Origin: Prosthecobacter gellanilyticus
GTDB taxonomy: Bacteria; Verrucomicrobiota; Verrucomicrobiia; Verrucomicrobiales; Verrucomicrobiaceae
DNA: 64,000 nt
Assembly (NCBI RefSeq): GCF_007992435.1
Contig: NZ_BKAG01000005.1
Coordinates: 124,001 to 188,000, forward strand
Direction: 5' to 3'
Below the pieces are notes generated by a model. That model ran no database searches. It was not told the origin of the DNA and saw nothing but the letters and a program-made list of their open reading frames with translations. Within the stretch, counting starts at the first letter, position 1. Each line of letters begins with the position of its first letter. The position numbers and the translations under genes are program-made. Positions 19,068-28,898 of the stretch are shown one piece after another.

Positions 19068-19829
19068 ATGGCCTCGCTCACTGACATCGTCTCCCACATC
19101 AACAGCACGCTTCGCATCGCCGAGCTGCCGGACTACTCCAATGCGGTGAACGGCCTGCAGCTCGAGAACCGCAAGGGAGAGGTTACCCGCATCGTCGCCG
19201 CCGTGGATGCCACGCTGCCCGTCGTGAAGAAGGCCATCGCCACAGGCGCGGACATGCTCATCGTGCATCATGGCATGTTCTGGAGCGGCCTGCAACCATG
19301 GACCGGCAGCGCCTTTGAGCGCATGAGCCTGGCGCTAGAGAACAACCTCGCCATCTACAGCGCACACCTGCCGCTGGATGTGCATCCCGCGCTCGGCAAC
19401 AACGCCTGCATCGCCCAGGCCATGCAGCTCACACCCAGCGGCGGCTTCTTGGAGTACAAAGGCATGTCCGTCGGCGTGACTTGTGAGGCCGCGCTGACAT
19501 TGGAAGAAGTCATCGCACGCTTCACCGCAGCACTTGATGGCGGTCGCGTGCATGTTTGCGCAGGCGGCCCGAGCGTGACCAAGAAGATCGGCATCTCTTC
19601 CGGCGGATCTGGCTCCGAGATCGCCGCAGCTGCGAAGGCCGGAGTCGATACCTTCATCACCGGCGAAGGCCCGCACTGGAGCTACACGCTGGCGGAAGAG
19701 CTCGGCATCAACGTCCTCTACGGCGGCCACTACGCCACCGAGACCTTCGGCGTGAAGGCACTCGCCGCACACCTCGAGCAGCAGTTCGGCATCCCCTGGC
19801 AGTTCGTCGATCATCCCACAGGTCTGTAA
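19068..19829 (+). CDS. Nif3-like dinuclear metal center protein
   Basis: 253 residues, the usual length for the short Nif3/YbgI form. Metal-ligand motifs are present: LIVHHGMFW (H67, H68), the SAHLPLDVHPALGNN segment, and near the C-terminus GEGPHWSYTLAEELGINVLYGGHYATETFGVKAL (ligand His and Glu). Nif3 proteins form hexameric toroids with two metals per subunit; they are proposed GTP cyclohydrolase/hydrolase-like enzymes but the role is unsettled. It is cytoplasmic with no signal. The MPG gene starts 27 nt downstream on the same strand, and the two may share a transcript. Confidence 0.93.
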   Translation: MASLTDIVSHINSTLRIAELPDYSNAVNGLQLENRKGEVTRIVAAVDATLPVVKKAIATGADMLIVHHGMFWSGLQPWTGSAFERMSLALENNLAIYSAHLPLDVHPALGNNACIAQAMQLTPSGGFLEYKGMSVGVTCEAALTLEEVIARFTAALDGGRVHVCAGGPSVTKKIGISSGGSGSEIAAAAKAGVDTFITGEGPHWSYTLAEELGINVLYGGHYATETFGVKALAAHLEQQFGIPWQFVDHPTGL

Positions 19830-19856
19830 AAGCGAAGTATCATTGTCCCTATTCTC

Positions 19857-20477
19857 ATGGCCTATCTGAAGCCTGACTTCTTCGAGCGCGATGTCCTCAC
19901 CGTCGCGCGTGATCTCATCGGTGTGGAGCTGGAGTGGCAAGGCTGCTCCGGCATCATCGTCGAGACGGAAGCCTATGCCGTGGAAGGCGACCTCGCCTGT
20001 CACACCGCCTCTCGACCCAGCGCCCGAGACTTCGTGCTGAAGCAGCCACCCGGCACCGCCTATGTGTATCTGAACTACGGCATGTACTGGCTCTTCAATC
20101 TGCTGGTCAAAGGTGGCAACAAGGACGGCCTCGTCCTCATCCGTGCGCTTGAGCCCAAGCGTGGCATCGAACTCATGCAGCAGCGCCGGAACAAGCTCAA
20201 GCCTAACGAATTGTGCTCAGGTCCCGGCAAGCTCGGAAGAGCGCTCGGCATCACCGGAGACCACCACGGCACCATCATGGCCGGTCGTGGAAGGCCCGCT
20301 CAATGTGGCCTGCATCTCCCAAGCGGACCCGTGAGTGTGCTCGCGGATGTCCGTGTCGGCATCAGCCAGGCCGTGGACTATCCGTGGCGATTCCTCGCCG
20401 CGGACCATCCTCACGTCAGTGTCCCACACGGAAAGGTGAAGCTGCCGCTTGTGAAGCCGCCCTCACCTCTGATGTGA
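19857..20477 (+). CDS. mpg: DNA-3-methyladenine glycosylase (AAG/MPG family)
   Basis: 206 residues. It matches the AAG/MPG fold: IIVETEAYAVEGDLACH carries the catalytic Glu (E38) and the base-stacking Tyr40 and His49. PGTAYVYLNYGMYWLFNLLV and LCSGPGKLGRALGIT are the other family signatures. It excises alkylated purines such as 3-methyladenine and hypoxanthine in base-excision repair. The C-terminal VDYPWRFLAADHPHVS is normal for the family, so the gene looks intact. It is convergent with nagB, with 11 nt between stops. Confidence 0.95.
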   Translation: MAYLKPDFFERDVLTVARDLIGVELEWQGCSGIIVETEAYAVEGDLACHTASRPSARDFVLKQPPGTAYVYLNYGMYWLFNLLVKGGNKDGLVLIRALEPKRGIELMQQRRNKLKPNELCSGPGKLGRALGITGDHHGTIMAGRGRPAQCGLHLPSGPVSVLADVRVGISQAVDYPWRFLAADHPHVSVPHGKVKLPLVKPPSPLM

Positions 20478-20488
20478 ATCGCTGAACT

Positions 20489-22381
20489 CTAGACCCTGCG
20501 CCAGCGCTGGAAGGTCTCGATGGCCTCATACTGCGCCAAGCCCAGCGCATCATAGTTCGCGGCGTTCTGGCGGTTGGACTCAGGCGAGGCACGCTCCAGG
20601 GAAGACAGCGCACCATAGCGAGACAGCGCGCGGCCTTTGCGCTCAAGCTGCGAAGGACTCAGCGGGATCGCCATGTCGATCTCATGACCTTCGAGCGGCT
20701 TCTCCTTGCCGCGATACAGCCACAGGCTGCATGAGCCGGCCCAGTCTTCACCTTCACAGGCCTTCAGCGCAGCTTCCAGTACCTTGAAACAGATGCCAGA
20801 CACACTGCTCGGATCCGCGGCATCACCGGTGGCATAGATCTGATGCGGCTTGTGCTCGCGCAGCAGGGCTGCGAGCGCATCCACATCGGCCTGGGTGCTC
20901 TTGAAGCGGCGATAGCGCCCCTCCTCATAGAACGGCAGGTCGAGGAAGACAATGTGATCATTGGTTAGGTGGCAGGCGTTTGCCGCGTCACGCAGCTCAC
21001 CGCGCAGGATCAGCGCCTTCAGCTGGCGCAGCAGAGGTGTGTCCGCGCCGAACTCACCTTTGTCCGCCAGCATCTTCAGCGCCTGCTCGGCATACGCAGT
21101 CTGCGGAGCCCACACAGACGAGTCACTCACAATGCCGGCCAGTTCCTTCAGCGTCTCGGCAAACTTGTCCGCCTCGCTGTCCGGCACGCGCAGGTTGCCG
21201 CTGGTCAGGGAGATCAGGCGCGCATCATGACCCTGCTCGGCCAGACGCTCCAGAGTCGCCCCCATGGAGACCACCGCATCCTGCGGCTCAGGGCTGAGCA
21301 CCAGACAGCGCTTCGGATACGGATTCGCACGCTCGGGGCGATACGTGTCCGCCTCGTTCGGCTTGCCACCAGGCCATCCGGTGATCGTGTGCTGCAGTTG
21401 ATTGAAGATGCGGATGTTGAGCTGATACGCCGGACCCTGCTCGCTCAGCAGATCACCCAGACCATGCTCGTTGTAATGCTCGTCAGTGAGCTTCAGCACC
21501 GGCTTGTGAAGCTGATTGCCTAACCAACAAACTGCTCGGCGCGTCTCGCGCGGTGTCCAGGAGACAGGCCCCACCAGCCACGGCAGTTTGGCGCGGGTGA
21601 GCTCGCGTGAAGCACCGGTGTCAATGTAGAAGCGCGCATTCGGATGCCCCTGCAGGAAGGAGGCAGAGATCGCCTCCGTCATTGGGCCTTCCACCGCTTT
21701 TGCCACCATCTCGGCCTTGTTGTCGCCCCAGGCCATCAGCACCAGCTTCTTGCCGCGCAGGATCGTGCCCACACCCATGGTGATGGCAAAGTGCGGCACG
21801 TTTTCCTCACCACGGAAGTCGGCTGCGGCATCCTGACGTGTCACACGGTCCAGCGTGATACGGCGTGTGAGCGAGTCGCGGCTCGATCCAGGTTCGTTGA
21901 AGCCGATGTGACCGGTTCTGCCGATGCCGAGGATTTGCAAATCAATGCCACCCATCGCGTCGATCTTCTCCTCATACTCACGACAGTGCGCGAAGACCTG
22001 GTCGCTCGACACCTTGCCACTCGGGATGTTGATGTTCGCCTTCGGGATGTCGATGTGATCAAAGATCTGGTCCGCCATGAAGCGCGCATAGCTTTCAGGG
22101 TGGTCCGCTCCGAGACCGTAGTACTCATCCAGGTTGAAGGTGACCACGTTCTTAAAGCTCAAGCCCTCTTCCTTGTGCAGGCGGATCAGCTCGCGATAAA
22201 ACGGCACTGGTGTCGAACCCGTGGCCATGCCGAGCACCACGTTCTTGCCCTGCTTCGCACGCTCCTCGATCAAGGCGCGCACCTCGGCGGCGAGTTCCTT
22301 GGCCGCCGTGGCAGAGTTCGGGAAAATGCGGGTCGGAGTCTTCTCGTAGGCTTCGGCAGCGGAGCGGCGGGCGGTGGACAT
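20489..22381 (-). CDS. nagB: Glucosamine-6-phosphate deaminase NagB fused to PIG-L/LmbE-like domain
   Basis: 630 residues. Residues 1-270 are NagB: GMATGSTPVPFY, FNLDEYYGLG (catalytic Asp85) and LGIGRTGHIGFNEPGSS (152-168). It converts glucosamine-6-phosphate to fructose-6-phosphate and ammonia. Residues about 355-625 match the PIG-L/LmbE deacetylase domain found behind NagB in Bacteroidetes and related groups. In those homologues the metal site reads SPHPDDD and DPHGTH; here the equivalents are SPEPQDA (363-369) and DPSSVSG (523-529). The metal-binding His and Asp residues are gone, so the second domain is probably a non-catalytic remnant or regulator. No frameshift is apparent. It stands alone, with the hydantoinase gene 95 bp upstream. 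Confidence 0.93.
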   Translation of the reverse strand: MSTARRSAAEAYEKTPTRIFPNSATAAKELAAEVRALIEERAKQGKNVVLGMATGSTPVPFYRELIRLHKEEGLSFKNVVTFNLDEYYGLGADHPESYARFMADQIFDHIDIPKANINIPSGKVSSDQVFAHCREYEEKIDAMGGIDLQILGIGRTGHIGFNEPGSSRDSLTRRITLDRVTRQDAAADFRGEENVPHFAITMGVGTILRGKKLVLMAWGDNKAEMVAKAVEGPMTEAISASFLQGHPNARFYIDTGASRELTRAKLPWLVGPVSWTPRETRRAVCWLGNQLHKPVLKLTDEHYNEHGLGDLLSEQGPAYQLNIRIFNQLQHTITGWPGGKPNEADTYRPERANPYPKRCLVLSPEPQDAVVSMGATLERLAEQGHDARLISLTSGNLRVPDSEADKFAETLKELAGIVSDSSVWAPQTAYAEQALKMLADKGEFGADTPLLRQLKALILRGELRDAANACHLTNDHIVFLDLPFYEEGRYRRFKSTQADVDALAALLREHKPHQIYATGDAADPSSVSGICFKVLEAALKACEGEDWAGSCSLWLYRGKEKPLEGHEIDMAIPLSPSQLERKGRALSRYGALSSLERASPESNRQNAANYDALGLAQYEAIETFQRWRRV

Positions 22382-22476
22382 GGCGGGAAGGATGGTTGGG
22401 GGAAAGGATAATCTGGCGTGCTTTCTGTCCGGCTCAAGACCGCGACGTGACGTGAAGTGGTATCAATCCGCCCTCA

Positions 22477-25400
22477 TTAGGTGCTTCCGAATGCCCCTCC
22501 ACCAGGAGTTTCCATGACCACACGGTCCCCAGGCAGCACCGGAAAGCTCGTGCAGCCTTCGAGGATCGTCTCCGTGCATTCACGAATGAGCCGCTGCTGG
22601 CCGGGTCTACCCGTGCCGCCTCCATTCAGGCCAAAAGGCGCCTCCACGCGGTGCTGTGTCAGCAGACTGACGGTCAGCGGTTCAAGGAACTCAAACTCAC
22701 GCACCACGCCATCTCCACCGCGCCATTGGCCAGCACCACCCGAACCACGCCGGATGGCAAACTGCCGCAACCGCACCGGGTAGCGCTGCTCGATGATCTC
22801 CGGATCGGTGATCGCCGTGTTCGTCATGTGCGTGTGCAGCGCATGCGCGCCGTCATACCCTTCTCCAGCACCCGAGCCTCCCGCGATGGTTTCATAGTAG
22901 CCAAACCTTTCGCCGCCGAACAAAAAGTTATTCATCGTTCCCTGGCTGCAGGCTTGCAGGCCCAGCGCCTTGATCAACGTGTCCACCAGCCGCTGGCTCA
23001 CCTCCACATTCCCGCCCACCACCGCCGGATCGCGGCTCGGATCTCCGGTAAAGGCTGGATTCAGCAGCGAGACCGGCAGATGAATCTCCAGCGGCTCCAT
23101 CAGACCTTCATTCAAAGGCAGATCCTCCTGCAGCATCAGCCGCATCACATACAGGATGGCACTGCGCACGATCGCATTCGTCGCGTTCAGATTGCGCGGA
23201 TGCACCGCTGACGTCCCTTCAAAATCCAGCACCAGCTTGTCCGCCCTCCGCTTCATGGAAACAGCGATCACATGCCCGTCATCCAGCTTCTCGGAAGCTG
23301 AGATGCTTTCCGGCAGCCTCTCAATCTGCCGCCGCATCACCTGCGACGAGTGCATCAGGATCTCCTCCATGATTCGAGGTAGGGATTCACTGGCCAGCGC
23401 CCGCAAGCGCTCCACGCCATGCAGATTCGCCGCCAGCTGCGCATGCAGATCCGCCAGATTGTCCGCGAGGTTCCGCGTCGGATAAACAGCACTTGTGAGC
23501 AGCGCTCTCACCTCATCAAAACACGACTCACCGCCACGAATCAAATGCCGTGGCGCAATGACTACTCCTTCTTCGACAAGCCTCGTTGCATTCGCCGGCA
23601 TGGATCCGGGTGTGATCCCGCCGATCTCGGCATGATGCGCCCGGTTGGCGATGTAGCCCAGCAGTGCATCTTCATAAAACACCGGCGTAATCAGCGTCAC
23701 ATCTGGTAAATGAGATCCGCCGAATGCCGGATGATTCGTGATGATCGTGTCTCCCGCCTGCATCGTCACCGCCTTCGCCACCTCACGCACACAGACACCC
23801 AGCGCGCCGAGATGCACTGGAATGTGCGGCGCGCTGGAAAGCAGCCGCCCCTGCGGATCCAGCAGCGCGCAGGAGAAGTCCAGGCGCTCGCGGATGTTCG
23901 TCGAGATCGCGGTGCGACACAGCAGCGCCCCCATGTCACTCACGATGCTGTGAAACCGATGCCGAACCAGATCGCGCTCCATCACCGGTGCCACCGTCAC
24001 ACTGCCCGTCTGCCGTAGCACATGCCCAAACCCTTCCAGCGTCTCCACACTCCACCCCGGCGCTACCACCAGCGTGGAGAAAGCATCTTGAATGAGCTGC
24101 TGTAATGTAGAGGACGACGTGAGTCTTCCCTCTGGAAGTGTCTCGAAAGCTTCGCGCTCCTCCAACTCCCGAGTGATAGTCCTCAAGCTAACAATCTCCA
24201 CCTCCCGTCCCTTCGGCGGAGCATAACCAAAAAGACGTTCATAGCTTTTCTGATACAACCCCGGCAGATCCCCCGCCTCCACAAACTCCACCTGAATCGG
24301 CGTGTCCTGCCCCCTCAACCTGAGCTCCGCAATTCTAGTACGTTGTTCACGCTTCAGCGTGCTCAATGAAGCAACGAGCCCCTCTTCAGACCCCGAACGG
24401 CCAACCTCCTCCAAAAACTCCTTCAACCCCTTCCTCACCTCCCGCTCCTCAATCACCTCCGGCACCGCCTCCTGCAGCCCCACCGCACTCAGGATCCCCG
24501 CATGTCCCGGCACCAAAATGATCTTCATCCCCAGTGACTCTGCCACCGCGCAGGCATGCTGCGGCCCCGCGCCACCAAAGGCCAGCAGCGCATGATCCGC
24601 CGGATCAAACCCCTCGCCGATGGAGATCCTTCGGATCGCATCCGTCATATGCTCCACCGCCAGTCTCAGCAGCGCATGCAAAAGTTGCACTTTGTTCAGC
24701 GCCCCATCCGTCTGCCCATGCAGTTCACGCAGACGTTTCCGTGCCGCCTCCAGGTCCAGCGGAATCGGCGCCTTCGAGGGATCAAACCGACCTAACAAAA
24801 GATTCACATCCGTGATCGTCAGCGGACCGCCCTTACCATAGCAGGCCGGCCCAGGATCCGATCCCGCGCTCTCCGGCCCCACGGCCAGTCCATGATGTGT
24901 CAGCCGGCAGATCGATCCTCCGCCCGCCGCCACCGTTTCGATGTCGATGCAGGGTGACAGCAGCCTCATCCCCGCCACATCCTGGCTGAACCGATACCCT
25001 GGCCGTCCATCGATGCGCGCCACGTCTGTGCTCGTGCCACCCATGTCAAAGGTGATGATCCTCGTGTGTCCCAGCCTGCGCGCCGCATTCGCCGCGCCGA
25101 TCGCCCCGCCCGCCGGTCCGCTCAGCAGCATGTCCTTCGGGCGTATGTCCTCCGCCGTCTTCAGTCCGCCTGCGCTCGTCATCACCTGCATGTCTGGCGA
25201 CACCTGGCGGATGCCATTGAGAAACGACTGCACCGGCGCATGTAGATACGCATCCGCCACGGTGCTCTGCGTGCGCGGCAGCAGCTTCGCAAAAGCTGAT
25301 GTTTGGTGGGACAGCGTCAGATGCGTGAACCCCTCCTCGCGCAGGATCTCCGCCACCCGCAGCTCATGCTGCGGATGCGCATGACCATGCAGCAGCGAGA

Positions 25401-26100
25401 TCGCCGCCGTCACGATGCCTTTGGTTAGGCAATCCCGCGCTGCCGTGCGCACTGCATCTTCATCCAGCGGCTCCAGAATCTCTCCCGAGACACCCATGCG
25501 TCCGGGCACCTCGCACACCACCTCGTGAAAAATCGGCCGCGCCTCATGCTTCAGTGCAAACAGATCCCTCCGCCGCTGATCCCCGATGCTCAGCAGATCT
25601 CCAAACCCGCGCGTGGTGAAGAGCGCCACCCGACCACCCTTGCGTTCCAGCAGCGCATTCGTGGCCCGCGTCGTCGCAATCCGCAGTCGCAGGGCAGGGA
25701 AGTCATCTCCCGGCGGTGTGTTCGTCAGAATCCGCGCCCCCAGCACCGGCGCCTCCTCGCCCGTCGTCAGCTCGATCAGCGTCCCCGCAGCCCAGTCCAC
25801 TGCTTGATCCAGCGTGATCTCACTCCGCGCTGCATCAAATCCCACCACCCGTCGACTCTCAGCCTCACCCACCGCCCTAACTTCAAACCCCACCAGCAGC
25901 CGATTAGGAAGCACCGGCAGCCCCTTCACCAGGACCACCTTTCCAGCACTCTCCACCATCGCCCGCAGGCACCCCGTCGAAAGCACCTTGCAGCGTGTCT
26001 CCCTCCCCTGCGGATCCAGCGCATGGCAGTCAGTAAATGTCCCCCCCGTGTCAGTCGCGATGCGCCAGGGAAGCTCAGAGGGCAAAGTGTCAGAATTCAC
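22477..26100 (-). CDS. Hydantoinase A/B fusion (5-oxoprolinase-type)
   Basis: 1207 residues, the usual size of the eukaryotic-type fused 5-oxoprolinase. The N-terminal HyuA half starts [15 protein letters not shown], with [15 protein letters not shown] and [10 protein letters not shown] (actin-like ATPase fold). The C-terminal HyuB half contains [48 protein letters not shown] and [11 protein letters not shown]. The ATP-dependent family hydrolyses 5-oxo-L-proline to glutamate or opens N-methylhydantoins; the full-length fusion favours 5-oxoprolinase, but I cannot exclude a hydantoinase. The start codon is GTG at 26100, with no Shine-Dalgarno. It is divergent from proC across about 450 bp. Confidence 0.9.
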   Translation of the reverse strand: MNSDTLPSELPWRIATDTGGTFTDCHALDPQGRETRCKVLSTGCLRAMVESAGKVVLVKGLPVLPNRLLVGFEVRAVGEAESRRVVGFDAARSEITLDQAVDWAAGTLIELTTGEEAPVLGARILTNTPPGDDFPALRLRIATTRATNALLERKGGRVALFTTRGFGDLLSIGDQRRRDLFALKHEARPIFHEVVCEVPGRMGVSGEILEPLDEDAVRTAARDCLTKGIVTAAISLLHGHAHPQHELRVAEILREEGFTHLTLSHQTSAFAKLLPRTQSTVADAYLHAPVQSFLNGIRQVSPDMQVMTSAGGLKTAEDIRPKDMLLSGPAGGAIGAANAARRLGHTRIITFDMGGTSTDVARIDGRPGYRFSQDVAGMRLLSPCIDIETVAAGGGSICRLTHHGLAVGPESAGSDPGPACYGKGGPLTITDVNLLLGRFDPSKAPIPLDLEAARKRLRELHGQTDGALNKVQLLHALLRLAVEHMTDAIRRISIGEGFDPADHALLAFGGAGPQHACAVAESLGMKIILVPGHAGILSAVGLQEAVPEVIEEREVRKGLKEFLEEVGRSGSEEGLVASLSTLKREQRTRIAELRLRGQDTPIQVEFVEAGDLPGLYQKSYERLFGYAPPKGREVEIVSLRTITRELEEREAFETLPEGRLTSSSTLQQLIQDAFSTLVVAPGWSVETLEGFGHVLRQTGSVTVAPVMERDLVRHRFHSIVSDMGALLCRTAISTNIRERLDFSCALLDPQGRLLSSAPHIPVHLGALGVCVREVAKAVTMQAGDTIITNHPAFGGSHLPDVTLITPVFYEDALLGYIANRAHHAEIGGITPGSMPANATRLVEEGVVIAPRHLIRGGESCFDEVRALLTSAVYPTRNLADNLADLHAQLAANLHGVERLRALASESLPRIMEEILMHSSQVMRRQIERLPESISASEKLDDGHVIAVSMKRRADKLVLDFEGTSAVHPRNLNATNAIVRSAILYVMRLMLQEDLPLNEGLMEPLEIHLPVSLLNPAFTGDPSRDPAVVGGNVEVSQRLVDTLIKALGLQACSQGTMNNFLFGGERFGYYETIAGGSGAGEGYDGAHALHTHMTNTAITDPEIIEQRYPVRLRQFAIRRGSGGAGQWRGGDGVVREFEFLEPLTVSLLTQHRVEAPFGLNGGGTGRPGQQRLIRECTETILEGCTSFPVLPGDRVVMETPGGGAFGST
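25421..25430 (+). repeat. Representative copy of the dispersed TNGTTAGGC motif
   Basis: A perfect TTGGTTAGGC copy is marked here as the type example. Matches to TNGTTAGGC, on either strand, start at or near 4096, 9082, 14775, 17281, 18538, 20201, 21518, 25422, 29303, 31881, 35041, 36555, 40032, 43914, 55041, 55921, 57447 and 58803. Eleven of them also carry a T one base further out. Looser GTTAGG copies occur near 5619, 6275, 7949, 10416, 18914, 20964, 24792, 32983, 41857, 53611 and 61919. All sit inside genes or at their first or last codons, in several reading frames and both orientations. See findings. Counts are by eye and may miss some. Confidence 0.7.
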
Positions 26101-26551
26101 AGCGTTTCAGGTTTTATCTCTATAGCGATTCTCGATCCCACCTCTCAAAAAATCAGGTTGGATCTGGTCGGATTCACCTGGATCGCTCCATGGAGCGGCT
26201 GCCCGGCCGGACGTACAACCCCATTCCAAAGGGGTTGGCCCCGGATGAACCGACGAGTTCCGCAACCTCCCACCACCCCGAGTAGGTCGGATCCAGTCGG
26301 ATCGCTGCCTTCTGGCCCCCAACCACTGTAAACCATCGTCAACGGCTCCTGTCTCCCGTCTCCCCCATCTCCAAATCTCCTGTGAAAAAAGTGCATTCAT
26401 AGCCCCGCACCCTCCACCATCCGTGCCCACCCTCCAAATGACCCAAGCGGACCCATTGGACACCGCAAAACTCCACCACTCCAGTACTCCACCTCTGCCA
26501 CTCCCGCGCTTGCAACCCCGCCCACCCCCCGCCACCTTTCCCCACGAACTT
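26101..26551. other. Divergent intergenic region between hydantoinase gene and proC
   Basis: The longest gene-free stretch in the window, about 450 bp. It should contain both divergent promoters, but no convincing -35/-10 pair was found. It holds a 14-bp palindrome CGCTCCATGGAGCG (26184-26197), a degenerate copy of the CCCCATTCCAATGGGG repeat (26216-26237), and a loose direct repeat of GGATCYRGTCGGATY (near 26159 and 26288). An in-frame extension of proC up to 26423 exists but encodes a Pro/His-rich stretch unlike any ProC N-terminus. Confidence 0.6.
26216..26237. repeat. Degenerate copy of the CCCCATT(CC)AATGGGG hairpin repeat
   Basis: CAACCCC and GGGGTTG arms flank ATTCCAAA. The GTAC and surrounding CCGGCC context matches the right half of the complete copies at 55087-55144 and 59667-59725. 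The left half is absent or replaced by the CGCTCCATGGAGCG palindrome. Confidence 0.6.
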
Positions 26552-27358
26552 ATGCTGAAACTCGGACTCATTGGCTGTGGAAAGATGGGCGGCGCGCTCC
26601 TGCGCGGCGTGGAAAAGGCGTTGGGCAAAAGAGAGCTCACCGTGGCCTTGAGCGATGTCGTCCCCGCCGCCGTCGATGCCTTGAAAAAAGGCCTCACCTG
26701 TGAGGTCACCACCGGCACACCTTCCCAGGTCGCCCTCGCTTCCGATGTCGTCCTTCTCGCCGTGAAGCCCGGCGACATGCAGACCCTCTGCAAAGAGCTC
26801 GCCAAGGTCAAAGGCAGCCGCCTCTACCTCAGCATCGCTGCCGGCCTGAAGCTCGCGGATCTGGAGTCCTGGCTCGGCAGCAAGCAGCGCGTCATCCGCT
26901 CCATGCCGAATACCCCGGCCCTCGTCGGCACCGGTGCTGCAGCCTTCAGCAAAGGCACCTCGGCCACCATTGACGATGCCGTGCTGGCCAAAAAGATCCT
27001 CGGAGCCGTCGGCACCGCGGATGAAGTCTCCGAAAAGCTGCTCGATGCCGTCACCGGCCTCAGCGGCAGCGGCCCGGCCTATGTTTACACCGTGATCGAG
27101 GCACTCGCGGATGGCGGCGTCCTCATGGGCCTGCCCCGTGCCACCGCGCTCACTCTCGCCGCTCAAACCGTCGCTGGTGCCGCGCAGATGGTCCTCGAAA
27201 CCGGCAAGCATCCCGCCGCTCTTCGCGATGAAGTCACCAGTCCCGGTGGCACCACCATTGCAGGTTTGGAGCAGCTCGAAGCCCACGGCCTGCGCAACTC
27301 CCTCATCCAGGCCGTCCGCAAAGCCACCGAACGCAGTCTCCAGCTCGGCGCAAAGTAA
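26552..27358 (+). CDS. proC: Pyrroline-5-carboxylate reductase
   Basis: 268 residues from the ATG at 26552, where the Rossmann motif GLIGCGKMGGALLRG begins at once as in all ProC proteins. The longer frame from 26423 was rejected. Further signatures are VVLLAVKPGDM, RSMPNTPALVGTGAAAF, the dimerisation/active-site motif DAVTGLSGSGPAYVYTVIEALADGGVLMGLPRATA, and VTSPGGTTIAGL near the end. It reduces P5C to proline with NAD(P)H, the last step of proline synthesis. PutA, which runs the opposite direction, is encoded at 31090-34602, so the organism can both make and degrade proline. Confidence 0.96.
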   Translation: MLKLGLIGCGKMGGALLRGVEKALGKRELTVALSDVVPAAVDALKKGLTCEVTTGTPSQVALASDVVLLAVKPGDMQTLCKELAKVKGSRLYLSIAAGLKLADLESWLGSKQRVIRSMPNTPALVGTGAAAFSKGTSATIDDAVLAKKILGAVGTADEVSEKLLDAVTGLSGSGPAYVYTVIEALADGGVLMGLPRATALTLAAQTVAGAAQMVLETGKHPAALRDEVTSPGGTTIAGLEQLEAHGLRNSLIQAVRKATERSLQLGAK

Positions 27359-27387
27359 GGCTCCTGGATGAAGAGGAGAGGACAAGA

Positions 27388-28113
27388 TTACTTGTCCTTC
27401 TTCCACTCCTCACCCTCGTCGTCGTCATCGTCGAGGTGGCCGTAGCCATCGTCGTAGCCCTTCTTGCCGCCGCCGGCGTCACTGGGGGCATCTGTGCCGC
27501 TGTCCTTTTTCTCCTCCTCGTCGTCCACGTCGTCGAGTGAATCGAGGTCGAGATCATCCGGATCGATCTCGTCGAGATCATCATCATCATCATCGTCCTC
27601 ATCATCTCCGTCATCGTCGTCGGAGTCTAAATCATCGTCATCGTCGTCCTCAGCGGCCGCCGCTTGCTCAGCGCTGCGTTTTTCGATCTCCGCCAGCGTC
27701 TCGCTCACGTCCTCCACACTGTCCCACACATGCGCCGCCACAAAAATGGGCGCGCCTTGCTGCAGCGCCAGCGCCAGGCTGTCACTCGGACGTGCATCCA
27801 GCTCGATCACCTTGCGCGCGTGCAGCTGGTTCTCGGCGGAGAGGATGATGCGTGCAAAGAACACACTGCCCTGCACATTGTTGATGATCACGCGGTCCAC
27901 CTTGCCGCCGAAAGCCATGAGCACGGAAGCCAGCAGATCATGCGTCAGCGGACGCTCCTTCGAAACCCCGCGCATGAACATGGAAATCGCGGATCCCACC
28001 GCCTCATCCACATAGATGACAAAGGTCTTGTCCTCATTGCCGAGAAACACGGCAAAGCTGCCGTCCAAAGGCAGGACAGCGCGCACCTGGGCTTCGATGA
28101 CTTCACGATTCAT
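27388..28113 (-). CDS. Bifunctional nuclease (DUF151) family protein with poly-Asp C-terminal tail
   Basis: 241 residues from the ATG at 28113 (MNREVIEAQVRAVLPLDGSFAVFLGNEDK). The longer frame from 28200 adds a non-conserved leader. Residues about 1-150 are the DUF151/BFN fold: FVIYVDEAVGSAISMFM, RPLTHDLLASVLMAFGGKVDRV and ELDARPSDSLALAL. Related proteins have DNase/RNase activity or act on RNA processing. Residues 155-200 contain 30 Asp in 46 positions, followed by a second acidic patch to the end (221-241). The tail is encoded by GAT/GAC-rich DNA at 27514-27651. Its function is unknown; it could bind metal, basic protein, or mimic nucleic acid. Confidence 0.9.
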   Translation of the reverse strand: MNREVIEAQVRAVLPLDGSFAVFLGNEDKTFVIYVDEAVGSAISMFMRGVSKERPLTHDLLASVLMAFGGKVDRVIINNVQGSVFFARIILSAENQLHARKVIELDARPSDSLALALQQGAPIFVAAHVWDSVEDVSETLAEIEKRSAEQAAAAEDDDDDDLDSDDDDGDDEDDDDDDDLDEIDPDDLDLDSLDDVDDEEEKKDSGTDAPSDAGGGKKGYDDGYGHLDDDDDEGEEWKKDK

Positions 28114-28189
28114 GGCATTGATTAAAGCGCTACGTCCCCGGCTGGCAACTCGCGTCCCACGAATTTCACGTGACCTCCACAACACCCCC

Positions 28190-28804
28190 TCACACCCCAC
28201 GTCCCCGATACGTCGGCAGCCGCAGCTTCCACCGCATCGCCGCCAGTCGCAGGATTAAAATCACCCCCATGCCGATGTATCGATGGCTCTCGGAAGGCGG
28301 CATCCACTCCCGCAGCAGCACAAACACCAGCGCCCCGGCAAACACCGCCGTCGCATACAGGTCCACCTCCGCCTGGAACACCCAGGGGATCTCCCGCCGC
28401 AGCACATCCCGCAAAATCCCACCTGCCACCCCCGTCACAATGCCTAGCAGGATCGCCACAATGCCCGGCGCCTCATACGCCAGTGCCTTCTCCGTCCCCA
28501 CGATACCAAACAGCGCCAGTCCAAACGCATCCGCGATGTCCAGCACCCTCGCCGGCAGATGCACAAAGCGCACCAGCACAAAGGTCGCCACCGCTGCTCC
28601 CAGCGCCACCCAGAGATACATCGGCTGGGCGATCCAAAACAGCGGCCGCACACCCAGGCACAGATCGCGGATCGTCCCGCCACCCACCGCCGTCACCAGC
28701 GCCAGCACGATTACGCCAAAGAGGTCCATGCACTTCCCCTCCGCGGCCAGCACCGCCGTGATCGCGCACACCGCGACAGCAAAGTATTCGATCCAGGGAG
28801 GCAT
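28190..28804 (-). CDS. Trimeric intracellular cation channel (TRIC/UPF0126, YicG-like) family protein
   Basis: 204 residues, six or seven predicted membrane segments. It has the two internally duplicated glycine-rich hairpins of the family: LVTAVGGGTIRDLCLG and VTGVAGGILRDVL. Bacterial members form trimeric K+-permeable channels homologous to TRIC. The C-terminal RLAAMRWKLRLPTYRGRG is basic and cytoplasmic, as usual. It is on the same strand as the BFN gene with 76 bp between them. REP elements begin 19 bp upstream of its start. Confidence 0.93.
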   Translation of the reverse strand: MPPWIEYFAVAVCAITAVLAAEGKCMDLFGVIVLALVTAVGGGTIRDLCLGVRPLFWIAQPMYLWVALGAAVATFVLVRFVHLPARVLDIADAFGLALFGIVGTEKALAYEAPGIVAILLGIVTGVAGGILRDVLRREIPWVFQAEVDLYATAVFAGALVFVLLREWMPPSESHRYIGMGVILILRLAAMRWKLRLPTYRGRGV

Positions 28805-28823
28805 GCTCTATGAAGTGGCCAAA

Positions 28824-28850
28824 CGTGGCCGACTTTCTCCGAAAGTCGAG
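28824..28850 (+). repeat. REP element, left copy flanking RAYT
   Basis: 27 nt beginning CGTGGCCGACTTTCTCC. It contains a GTGG tetranucleotide just before a hairpin with arms CGACTTTC/GAAAGTCG and a TCC loop, the typical REP layout. The identical 27 nt recur at 29585-29611. Confidence 0.85.
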
Positions 28851-28898
28851 CCTCTGTATGACGATTGACCCGCGCACGACTTTCATCTTGTAGCCAGG

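Noticed and set aside
26423-26551. N-terminal extension of proC
   Set aside because: It encodes a Pro/His-rich stretch; ProC proteins begin directly at the Rossmann motif that starts at 26552.
27514-27651. GAT/GAC-rich tract as a microsatellite or sequencing artefact
   Set aside because: It stays in frame with varied codons and is followed by further coding sequence, so it is treated as a real acidic tail.
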